In this document: positions 49,746-57,826 of the stretch, in pieces | Layout of the letters: every line of letters begins with the position of its first letter | How positions within the stretch are numbered: position 1 is the first letter of the stretch | Position numbers and translations under genes: made by a program | Assembly: GCA_019244415.1 (NCBI GenBank) | Contig: JAFASN010000130.1 | Coordinates: forward strand, 22,270-86,269 | Origin: Verrucomicrobiota bacterium | Lineage (GTDB): Bacteria; Verrucomicrobiota; Verrucomicrobiia; Chthoniobacterales; UBA10450 | DNA length: 64,000 nucleotides | Direction: 5' to 3' | The notes under the pieces: generated by a model | What the model was told of the DNA's origin: nothing | The model's input: only the letters and a program-made list of their open reading frames with translations | Database searches by the model: none

Positions 49746-50545
49746 TCTACATGTAACTTCGAATGAGTAGCACCGACGGTGCGCGGAAGGGCAGTCGCGA
49801 GATGCAGCCGCTGTTCCGCGATTTTCAAGTAAGCGGGTTCTATCTCGTTGCCGACGCTATTCCTTCCGGTCGCGATTGCGGCGAGATTGGTACTGCCTGT
49901 TCCAACGAACGGATCAAGTACCGTATCGCCTGCAAACGAGAAGAGCTTTATCAGCCGCTCCGCCAAACTCACGGGGTAAGGCGCAGGATGACCGCGGCGC
50001 GTCGATTCGCCGTTGATATCCGCCCATGCAGAGCGAAGCCATGACTTCATCTCGTCGCGCGTAAGCATCGACAATGCTTTCTGAATCGCGGATGGCGAGC
50101 GGTACTCGCCGCCTTTGCGCAGGAACAGAATATATTCCACATCATTCTTAATGATTGCGTTGGGCTGATAAGGCTTGCCATAGAAACCTGCTCCGTTTCC
50201 TTTCGCTTCCGTTACTCCATTTGCGATTTTGAACCAGAATATGGGTGTGAGTGCATCGAGACCAACCGCACGTGCACGAACCATGATGTCCGCGTGCAGC
50301 GGCATCACGAGATGCCGCCCTTGTCGCCGTGGAATGCAAACGTCCCCCACGACACAACAAATCCTGCCACCCGGCACAAGGACCCGCGCGCATTCGCGCC
50401 AGACCCTGTCCAACTCACCAAGGAAAGCTTCGTAGCTGGCAATCTCTCCAAGTTGGCCAGCATTGGACTCGTACTTCTTTAGGGTCCAATACGGCGGCGA
50501 GGTCACGATGAGGTGCACGCTCTCACGAGGTGCAACGACGAACAC
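49742..50545 (-). CDS. Beta-class DNA (cytosine-N4/adenine-N6) methyltransferase, possibly 5'-truncated
   Basis: Catalytic motif VTSPPYWTLKKY precedes SAM motif DTVLDPFVGTGSTNLAAIATGRNSVGNEIEPAY. Confidence 0.93.
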   Translation of the reverse strand: MFVVAPRESVHLIVTSPPYWTLKKYESNAGQLGEIASYEAFLGELDRVWRECARVLVPGGRICCVVGDVCIPRRQGRHLVMPLHADIMVRARAVGLDALTPIFWFKIANGVTEAKGNGAGFYGKPYQPNAIIKNDVEYILFLRKGGEYRSPSAIQKALSMLTRDEMKSWLRSAWADINGESTRRGHPAPYPVSLAERLIKLFSFAGDTVLDPFVGTGSTNLAAIATGRNSVGNEIEPAYLKIAEQRLHLATALPRTVGATHSKLHVD

Positions 50546-50556
50546 GCGGATTGTCG

Positions 50557-50740
50557 CGTTTAGCTTTTCCCGCCTCTTCTCGTGCGCCCGTGTTCGCGCT
50601 GGGCGCAGTGCTGGAGCGGTTCGTCTCTGATACGAAGGGGAAGGCTTGGCCGGCGGCCGCTTCTTTTGCGTTGCAGGTCGAGGGTGTCGAAGGGGCGGTG
50701 TGGGGACGGATTTGGTGCCGCCCTCTTCGCCCGTGATGAA
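50557..50740 (-). pseudogene. Decayed partial copy of the 51925..52464 gene (3' half only)
   Basis: Minus-strand reading GTKSVPTPPFDTLDLQRKR...IRDEPLQHCAQRE...KS* parallels GTKSVPHTVPFETLDLQRTKQ...IRDEPLQQWLEHRAQRE...KS*; nucleotide similarity is obvious. Confidence 0.8.
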
Positions 50741-50805
50741 ACACCCGTCGATGCGACATCGGGCGTCGTATGTTTTCGAGGTATCCGATCACCTTCGCGG
50801 AAGAG

Positions 50806-51024
50806 GTAGTCTCTCTTTCCTCGCCTCGACGAGCTTCGCGGAAGACGTAGCCTCTCTTTCCGCAGGTGGATAGGATTTGCCGAGGCTGTAGTCTCTCTTT
50901 GCTGACCTAGATAATTTTAATCGACCTCGTAGCCTCTCTTTCCGGGCATTGGTAAATTTCCCAGGAGCTCTAGCCTCTCTTTCATGAGGCTGGGAAATTT
51001 CGCTTCGTCGTAGTCTCTCTTTCC
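50806..51024. repeat. Regularly spaced short-repeat array: six copies of GTAGYCTCTCTTTCC, period 41 bp (last step 40), 25-26 bp variable spacers
   Basis: Copies start at 50806, 50847, 50888, 50929, 50970 (ctag variant) and 51010. Confidence 0.9.
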
Positions 51025-51166
51025 AAATGTCGCCAAAGTTGGTTGACCTCGAATAGGATCTATTTGCGGGTGTGCGTGAGTCTCGCCAAAGAGCGCAGTA
51101 GTTCTTTGCGGTCAGCCTTGACCGGGGCGCTGTCGCGGGCTGCGTCTTTTTGTTCGCAGACGCCGA

Positions 51167-51712
51167 TTACCGGAACATCCGATACCGCACGGGCGGAGCA
51201 GTGCGGTGGCGCGCGGCGAGTTCGAGCGGTGATGTAGTCACGAGGGGAGTAGCACGAAAGAGCGATGGCGCGCGCCCCCGTCCCTTTGTCACCTCGATTA
51301 TCTTCCCGTCGCGTTTCATCCGGTTCAGGACCACGGAAACTTTCTCCACCCCCATCGGACACTCTGCCTGTCGAAGAACGGCCGCGATGTCGCGCACGGT
51401 GAAGTCGGTGGTCATCTGCCGAATCGCCCATGTCACCGCTCGAATCCCTCCGCCGTACCCCTTGCTCAACGCCTGCAAATTCACTTCCGGCGTGACCGGG
51501 ACAGGCGGCGTCGCCTCCACAGAAGGAGCGGCTGCCTGAGCATTCGTGGGCCGCTCGGACTCATCGCGCCCCACTCCGCCGGCGTGGCGGGCCACCGATT
51601 TGTCGCGATCAGCCCGAATGAGCTGATACGCGGCGAGTAGTTGTTGGCGTTCGGCGATCTGCTCGCGAAGCTCCGCCTCCCGCACCGTAATTTCTTCGAG
51701 AGTCATGGGCAT
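51167..51712 (-). CDS. Hypothetical protein with N-terminal coiled coil and possible C-terminal winged-helix DNA-binding domain
   Basis: TLEEITVREAELREQIAERQQLLAAYQ; TTDFTVRDIAAVLRQAECPMGVEKVSVVLNRMKRDGKIIEVTKGRGRAPSLFRA. Confidence 0.7.
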   Translation of the reverse strand: MPMTLEEITVREAELREQIAERQQLLAAYQLIRADRDKSVARHAGGVGRDESERPTNAQAAAPSVEATPPVPVTPEVNLQALSKGYGGGIRAVTWAIRQMTTDFTVRDIAAVLRQAECPMGVEKVSVVLNRMKRDGKIIEVTKGRGRAPSLFRATPLVTTSPLELAARHRTAPPVRYRMFR

Positions 51713-51924
51713 TTAGGAAAGCCAGCAAATGCAATGCTAGACGCCCAGACGCCCGCTGCGGCACTCTTCTGTCATTTAACGGTGAGGCGTCGGCCCGGCG
51801 ACCGCGCGCCCGCGTGTCACTGCGGATTTTCCGTGGTCCGGCGGGTTCCCGGCACGCTGTGTTCGGAAACGGGTCGGCGCCCTACCCGTCACGCTTCGAC
51901 CCGGGAGGCGTTCGCCCGTCGTTG

Positions 51925-52464
51925 TTAACTTTTCTCGCGTGTTCCGGCGCGCAGCTTTTCGCGTTGGGCGCGATGCTCGAGCCATTGCTGGAGCGGCTCG
52001 TCTCGAATGACGAAGTGGAAGCCTTGCGTGGCGGCGGCTTGTTTGGTGCGTTGGAGGTCGAGAGTTTCGAAGGGTACAGTGTGGGGGACGGACTTGGTGC
52101 CGCTTTCTTCGAGAGTGATGAAGTGGAGCTGGTCGTTTTCGCGCCAGTAATCAGCGACGGTGTAGCTGGTGCCGTCTTGGAAGACGAGCTGTGGACGGAT
52201 GGTGGAGGCGCTGCCGAGAAGCAAATAAGCGGGTGAGGCTGGGATGAAGCTCGGGGCGGAATATTGCGTGGTGAGATACGGGACTGGATACGGAACGGGA
52301 TAGAAAACCGAAGTCGGCGCGACTGGTGGAAAGAGATAACGCCGGCAGAACCGATCCAGCACAATCACGTTTATCGGTCGGCGAGGTGCGACATGCGTCT
52401 GGGCGATGGCAACTCTACTGCCAGCGAGAAGTCCCAACACCGCACAAAAAATCGCCCGCCACAT
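51925..52464 (-). CDS. Secreted hypothetical protein
   Basis: Signal peptide MWRAIFCAVLGLLAGSRVAIAQ; coding support from the diverged copy at 50557..50740. Confidence 0.75.
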   Translation of the reverse strand: MWRAIFCAVLGLLAGSRVAIAQTHVAPRRPINVIVLDRFCRRYLFPPVAPTSVFYPVPYPVPYLTTQYSAPSFIPASPAYLLLGSASTIRPQLVFQDGTSYTVADYWRENDQLHFITLEESGTKSVPHTVPFETLDLQRTKQAAATQGFHFVIRDEPLQQWLEHRAQREKLRAGTREKS

Positions 52465-52535
52465 TCAACCTCCTGCCGCGCAAAATCCCACAATTCAATT
52501 GTACGCTCCAAGCGCAACGCAGCAACCGTGACAGT

Positions 52536-52610
52536 GGGAACACGGATTTTCATCGATTGAACAGGCTTCGCAGTTATCTGCATCCGTGTTTCAGTGTTTT
52601 AATCCGTGGC
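52536..52610. repeat. Intergenic inverted-repeat element with aacacggat/atccgtgtt arms
   Basis: ggaacacggattttcatcgattga ... gcatccgtgtttcagtgttttaatccgtggc. Confidence 0.5.
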
Positions 52611-52679
52611 GAAAATGCCGGCTGCCGGTGATTACCCGTACTTCCAGCGCTTACCTTTTGAGTACCAACTGGGATACTT

Positions 52680-53135
52680 TCAGGTGCCGGCAAGGATTAG
52701 AATGGCGTGCGAATCGCCGGGATCCTGCTCGCCGCTCACGAAGCGAAATCCGCATTTTTGCAGGACGCGCATGGAGGCGCTGTTGTGTTTGGCGACGCCG
52801 GCGTGCAGCGGCCGGCGTTTTTCCATCTGAAGGAAAGCGGAGAGCGCCTGCGTGGCGATGCCGCGGCCCCAAAAGGCGCGATCAAGCCAGTAGCCGATTT
52901 CGCGTTCGCCATCGCGGATGAAGCTCACGATGTGCCCGGCTGTCTGGCCGTTTACGATGATGGTCTTCGTCAGGCCCGTTTCGCTGGCCAGGATCTTTGC
53001 CCAATGGGCGTCGAAGGCGGGACGGTCGCGGGAGTTGAACATCACCATGGCCAGGGCTTCGGGATCGCGTTGATGCTCGAAAAACAACGGCAGGTCGTCA
53101 GGCTCGACGTCGCGTAATTGGACTTGTTGGTTCAT
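52680..53135 (-). CDS. GNAT family N-acetyltransferase
   Basis: LRDVEPDDLPLFFEHQRDPEALAM; EIGYWLDRAFWGRGIATQALSAFL; NSASMRVLQKCGFRFV. Confidence 0.92.
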   Translation of the reverse strand: MNQQVQLRDVEPDDLPLFFEHQRDPEALAMVMFNSRDRPAFDAHWAKILASETGLTKTIIVNGQTAGHIVSFIRDGEREIGYWLDRAFWGRGIATQALSAFLQMEKRRPLHAGVAKHNSASMRVLQKCGFRFVSGEQDPGDSHAILILAGT

Positions 53136-53300
53136 GCGCGATACCGCAGCGCAAATCGTGGGCGGGAGCGAGACAGAAATCTCCTCACCACGAGGCAAGT
53201 CATCAAGCCGTTCCGGCATTCCTCTTTTCCCTGATCATCTCCTGCTCCGGTTCCTGTATTCCTGGCTTCCAAATTCACTCCCACTGAGTGACGGTTCCGT

Positions 53301-53780
53301 ATGCAGAAAATTATTCCATTTCTCTGGTTTGACTCCAACGCGGAGGAAGCGGTCGCGTTTTATCTCTCCGTCTTTAAGGATGGCAAGATTGTCTCGACAG
53401 CGCGCTACCCGGAAGGCGGGCCGGCGCACTTGCCGGCGGGCAAAGTGATGACGATCGCGTTCGAGCTGAATGGGCAGCAATTCGTGGCTTTGAATGGCGG
53501 ACCCGGCTTTCCGTTTACGAACGCCGTCTCACTGGTCGTGAATTGCGAAGGGCAGGAGGAGATCGACTACTACTGGGAGAAGCTCGCGGCCGATGGCGGC
53601 GAACATATCCAGTGCGGCTGGCTCAAGGACAAGTTCGGTATGCCGTGGCAAATCGTGCCGAGGCAGATCTGGGATTGGTTGAACGGCGATGATCCCGCGC
53701 GCGTGCAACGCGTCACGGCCAAGGTCTGGCAGATGGAGAAGCTCGACCTCGCCGAACTCGAGCGGGCGGCGAATGGTTGA
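53301..53780 (+). CDS. VOC/PhnB-like family protein
   Basis: IIPFLWFDSNAEEAVAFYLSVFKDGKIVSTARY; AFELNGQQFVALNGGPGFPFTNAVSLVVNCEGQEEIDYYWEKL; GMPWQIVPR. Confidence 0.94.
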   Translation: MQKIIPFLWFDSNAEEAVAFYLSVFKDGKIVSTARYPEGGPAHLPAGKVMTIAFELNGQQFVALNGGPGFPFTNAVSLVVNCEGQEEIDYYWEKLAADGGEHIQCGWLKDKFGMPWQIVPRQIWDWLNGDDPARVQRVTAKVWQMEKLDLAELERAANG

Positions 53781-53885
53781 ATTTGGAAGCCAGAAAGCCA
53801 GAAGGGAAGAAAAATTTCAAAGCCATAAAACCAGAAAACTGACTGCATCTGTCGAATCTTTCTGGCTTTCTGGTTTTCAAATTCA
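53781..53885. repeat. Palindromic repeat, CCAGAAA/TTTCTGG family (copy 2), between convergent genes
   Basis: atttggaagccagaaagccagaa ... ttctggctttctggttttcaaat. Confidence 0.75.
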
Positions 53886-53903
53886 TCCTGCATTGCACCA
53901 CGA

Positions 53904-55409
53904 TCACGCCACCGGCACGACCGGCACCGGCGTTTCGGTGTGGATGATTTCTTCCTTATCAGTGATGAGCTTGCGCAGGATTGGGATAAGAATGAGGAGC
54001 GCCATTCCTACCGCTAGACTGCCGAGACCTAGCTCGGTGAATAGTCTCGCGTAGCCAGCATTTGTCGCGGCGGCGGTGGCGCCGTTTGGCTCGGGGATCA
54101 TGCCGGAGAAATCACCCGCAAAGAGTGACGCGAGACCGGTCACGAGCATCCAGCTTCCCATCATCACGCCCTGGTATTGCCGCGGCGCGAGCTTGCCGAT
54201 CATGGCGTAACCAATGGGCGAGATGAGCAGCTCGCCGATGCTTTGCAGGACATAGCTGGCAAAGAGCCAGGCAAACGCGCTTTTACCATTCCCGCCGGCT
54301 AACTTGATGCCGAGCGGTAGAATGAGAAACGCGACCGCCATTAAAAGAAGCGAGGTGGCGAATTGCTGTGGAATATCGATGCGCCAGCCACGGCCCCGCA
54401 TTCGGGTGAAAACCGACGCCAGCAGCGGGCCGCCGACCACGATGCAAACCGTGTTGATGTTCTGAATCCATTGCGGCTGAATCCTGACGCGGCCCACCAT
54501 CAGGTTCACGTTATTGACCGCGAAAAGCATGAGGCCATTCGGGGCCATCTGGTAAAGCGACCAGAACATGAGTGAACCGACGGTGAGAATCAGATACGCC
54601 GTCATGTTCCGCCGCTCGCGCCGGTTCCGGTGCGTGACGGTGAGATAAATCAGCGTGACGGCGACGAGGGCGCAGATTCCCTTGATGATGGTCTCGGTGC
54701 CGCCGGGCCGCTGAAGCATGAACCAGACGACCGGCACGAGCCCGAATAGAATGGCGATGCCGGCGAGCTGACGGACCCGGAACTGTTTTTGCGTCGCATC
54801 GAGCAGAGGCGTGTTGCGATCAGCGAGCGTCTTCCAGTTCGACGCGGCGACGACGATGGCGACGAAGTTGCCGAGGGTGGCGAAGATGAAGAGGCTCGAG
54901 TAGCTCTGCGTCGCCTGGAAGTAACCTGCCGCGCTGAAACCGACGAAGAACCCGACGTTCATACCGGCGTAATTCCAGAGAAAGGCACTCTCGCGCCGCG
55001 GATCTTCCGGAGTGAAACGCTGCGTCAGCATCATGTTGATGCAGGTAACGTTCAGCCCGCTGCCGGTGAGGAAAAGGGCGAGGCCGACATAGAACAACGC
55101 GAGCGTGCCGGTGGCGATGCAGGCGCAGCCGATTACCTGTAACAGCATGCCGCCGACGAAAAGGTTGCGATTGGAAAGAAACCGGCCGCCGAGGTAGCCG
55201 CCGAAAAGGTGCAGGCCGTAGTTAAACGCGCCGAATACACCCATGAGCGCTGTCGCTTCCTTCGTGCCGAGATGCAGGTGCTTCGTCGCGTAAAGTACCA
55301 GCGTTGAGTACAGAACCGCGAAGCCGAGCGTGGCGAATATCTGAATGAAGAACAGCGCCCCCGTTCCCGGCACGGCGGAGAAACGGCGCGTCTTCATTCG
55401 CCCCTTCAT
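53904..55409 (-). CDS. POT/PTR2 family peptide transporter (MFS)
   Basis: LYATKHLHLGTKEATALMGVFGAFNYGLHLFGGYLGGRFL; SIGELLISPIGYAMIGKLAPRQYQGVMMGSWML. Confidence 0.92.
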   Translation of the reverse strand: MKGRMKTRRFSAVPGTGALFFIQIFATLGFAVLYSTLVLYATKHLHLGTKEATALMGVFGAFNYGLHLFGGYLGGRFLSNRNLFVGGMLLQVIGCACIATGTLALFYVGLALFLTGSGLNVTCINMMLTQRFTPEDPRRESAFLWNYAGMNVGFFVGFSAAGYFQATQSYSSLFIFATLGNFVAIVVAASNWKTLADRNTPLLDATQKQFRVRQLAGIAILFGLVPVVWFMLQRPGGTETIIKGICALVAVTLIYLTVTHRNRRERRNMTAYLILTVGSLMFWSLYQMAPNGLMLFAVNNVNLMVGRVRIQPQWIQNINTVCIVVGGPLLASVFTRMRGRGWRIDIPQQFATSLLLMAVAFLILPLGIKLAGGNGKSAFAWLFASYVLQSIGELLISPIGYAMIGKLAPRQYQGVMMGSWMLVTGLASLFAGDFSGMIPEPNGATAAATNAGYARLFTELGLGSLAVGMALLILIPILRKLITDKEEIIHTETPVPVVPVA

Positions 55410-55570
55410 GTCGCCCTACGCCATTGAACATGTCAAGACTCCGCTCGGGCTGCTCGTACTCGTAAGGTAACCGCTGGCCTGAGTACGGCGATGAATGTTG
55501 TATGATAATGCGCGAGTGCGTTACACTGGAAGCTGGGCGGGTGATGATTCCGTTGCAGGTGAGTAACAAC

Positions 55571-56581
55571 ATGAGATTATCGCGACGGAATTTTCTGAAA
55601 TCGGCGGCAGCGGGGGTGACCTGTGCTGCTGTTCCTCTAGGAGCAAAGGCGGCGGAGATCGGAGCGCGAGAAGTTACGCCCGAGGAAATCATCGAGCTTT
55701 TCGACGATTTGCCCGGGCAAAAGGCGGTCACGATTTACGCGCCGGGAAAAGACCGGAAGCGCGATTTCGTTATTCAACTCAACTCAGAGAAACGCTTGTT
55801 CGTGGCGAGCGCGATCAAGACCTTTGTACTTTGCGAAGCGCTGCGGCAGGCCGATTCACCTGACGTCGCCGAGAAGCTTGAGGCGAAGGAGCTCGCCCTG
55901 AACTCAAGCGTGTGGTCGTTCGGCAGTCCCATTTTTAATCCACCGGACCTGACCGGCCTCGTCTCGGAGCGTACCACGCTGGAGGCGATGATCCTGCGCA
56001 GCGATAACACTGCCACCGACATGGCACTCAAACTCGTCGGCCCGGAAAACGTGCGCAGATTTCTCGCTGAAGCAGGACTCGATGAGACACTCATCCCCGA
56101 CAGCACTCGCGCGCTCACCGCTTATCTCCTCGGCGCGCCTAACTACAAGACGATTACCTGGGAAGAACTACTTGAGATAGCTAACCGGCCATTTGTTCAC
56201 TCATTTCTCAACAATGTGCAGACGCTTGCATCATCGACGGATGATCTGGTTTCGTACTATTCGCGCGCTTTGCAGGGCGAGTTCTTCCATTACAAGGAGA
56301 CGCTGAATGAATTCCGACGCATCCTCACCTTGTGCGATTTCATCTATCTAATTCCGCTGCCACTTGGTGTGAGCGCCTATGCGAAGAGTGGAAACGCCGA
56401 TGCCCCTGGTTTTCATGCGAGAGCGATCGCAGGCGCGATCTACTTCGCGCGGCAATGGGTCTATTTCGCCTTTGTCCTTAACTGGGATGCTGCGGCGCAA
56501 ACCGATCCAGAGACAGTTCAACGTTTTTTTGCAGCCATCCATTGTTCGCTGGAACGAATCAAGAGTTCGTTTTGTCCATAG
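55571..56581 (+). CDS. Class A beta-lactamase-like serine hydrolase with twin-arginine-like signal
   Basis: SRRNFLKSAAAG signal; S-x-x-K VASAIKTFVL; SDN motif LRSDNTATDMAL; KSG near C-terminus. Confidence 0.88.
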   Translation: MRLSRRNFLKSAAAGVTCAAVPLGAKAAEIGAREVTPEEIIELFDDLPGQKAVTIYAPGKDRKRDFVIQLNSEKRLFVASAIKTFVLCEALRQADSPDVAEKLEAKELALNSSVWSFGSPIFNPPDLTGLVSERTTLEAMILRSDNTATDMALKLVGPENVRRFLAEAGLDETLIPDSTRALTAYLLGAPNYKTITWEELLEIANRPFVHSFLNNVQTLASSTDDLVSYYSRALQGEFFHYKETLNEFRRILTLCDFIYLIPLPLGVSAYAKSGNADAPGFHARAIAGAIYFARQWVYFAFVLNWDAAAQTDPETVQRFFAAIHCSLERIKSSFCP

Positions 56582-56644
56582 CAGCGACTTGTCCAAGTAC
56601 GGCAGCAACTCCACGCTGCTCCGGGTGCCAAGGCCAAGTATCTA

Positions 56645-56971
56645 AGGTGCGCAAGTATCATCATCTCGGAATACCGACGACGGAGAAGAGACCCGGCGAA
56701 GTGCATCTGAAGCTTGAAAGTTTACGTCAGTGGTTATGAAAGTCCGTATCACATCGAATGGATGAGGTACGAGCCGGATGCATCTTACCCGGAAATTGTG
56801 AAGAACGTTCCCCATGTTGCCTTTGAAGTTGATAACCTTGAGGAAGAACTCAAAGGCAAAAAGGTAATCATCGCCCCAAACAGCCCGAGTACAGGCGTCA
56901 CCGTCGCATTCATCGAGGACAACGGCGCACCAATCGAGTTATTACAAGTGCAGCGAAGTTTATGTCGTTAG
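56645..56971 (+). pseudogene. Glyoxalase/VOC-like protein with apparent frameshift
   Basis: VRKYHHLGIPTTEKRPGEVHLK in one frame, LKVYVSGYESPYHIEWMRYEPDASYPEIVKNVPHVAFEVDNL in the next. Confidence 0.75.
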
Positions 56972-57056
56972 AAGCTTCGCAGAGATTAAGTACACCCTGA
57001 TGGTTTGACTTAGGCACATGTTACCCGACCATTAGCGCCCCCGCGCCATTGCAGTA

Positions 57057-57707
57057 CTAAGGCGCGCGCGAACGCAAGGTTCCCCGGTTTTGGCAAATGT
57101 TAAACCCGAGGATGAGAAGCAAAGGTAGTCCGAGCCACAAGGTAGAGAAGAACTCGGGTACTCTGGAAGAAAGTACCGATACGTCGTCGAGGTGAAAAGT
57201 ACCGAAGTCATCGCGAAAACCGAACTTGAGGTTAGTGTTCGAGCCGGTGGCGAGTAAGTCAGTGAAAGTAAACTTGGTGTAGGAACTCGGCGGAGCAGAA
57301 GTATCCAGAAGAAGAATTCCATTCCAATAAACTTCAAAGTCAACCGGATTACCTGAAGAGGAACTGGCCCGGACGGCTTCGGTTTGGTTCCCGTCCATCC
57401 AGAAAGTGAGCGTGTAGCTCGAGCCGCGCTCGGTGGCGAGGTTCTGCTGTAGATAGCCTTTCGAGCCAACAGGGCCGGCGAATGCGCCGTAGCTGCCAGT
57501 GTGGGCAGAATCCTGGTCAACTCCAAATGCCCCTCTGTTCACGGCCGCGGAGGTCGCGCCGGTGCCGGTATTACCGGTTAAGTACCATGGCGGGAAACCG
57601 CCAGTTTCGAAACCGCCATTTTTGACGATGTTGCTTATGGGCATGGCTGATGCGCAAACGGCAAAGCCAAGGAAGCTGAGAGCTGACAAGGTGAATGGCG
57701 TCTTCAT
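57057..57707 (-). CDS. Secreted carbohydrate-binding-like protein with possible VPDSG-CTERM-like sorting tail
   Basis: Signal peptide; NGGFETGGFPPWYLTGNTGTG; C-terminus VPEFFSTLWLGLPLLLILGFNICQNR. Confidence 0.7.
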   Translation of the reverse strand: MKTPFTLSALSFLGFAVCASAMPISNIVKNGGFETGGFPPWYLTGNTGTGATSAAVNRGAFGVDQDSAHTGSYGAFAGPVGSKGYLQQNLATERGSSYTLTFWMDGNQTEAVRASSSSGNPVDFEVYWNGILLLDTSAPPSSYTKFTFTDLLATGSNTNLKFGFRDDFGTFHLDDVSVLSSRVPEFFSTLWLGLPLLLILGFNICQNRGTLRSRAP

Positions 57708-57826
57708 ATCTGGCGGCGTAGAGCGCGTTTATGGAGCGGATACGTGCGCGATGTCAATGCTAAAATGCCCAACCGCGAGCTCGGATGCTGCCGCATCTCA
57801 CCGTTTCAAGAGGCAGCTTACAAGCC

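Noticed and set aside
50806-51024. CRISPR array
   Set aside because: Repeat is only about 15 bp, spacers share sequence with one another, and no cas genes are in the window.
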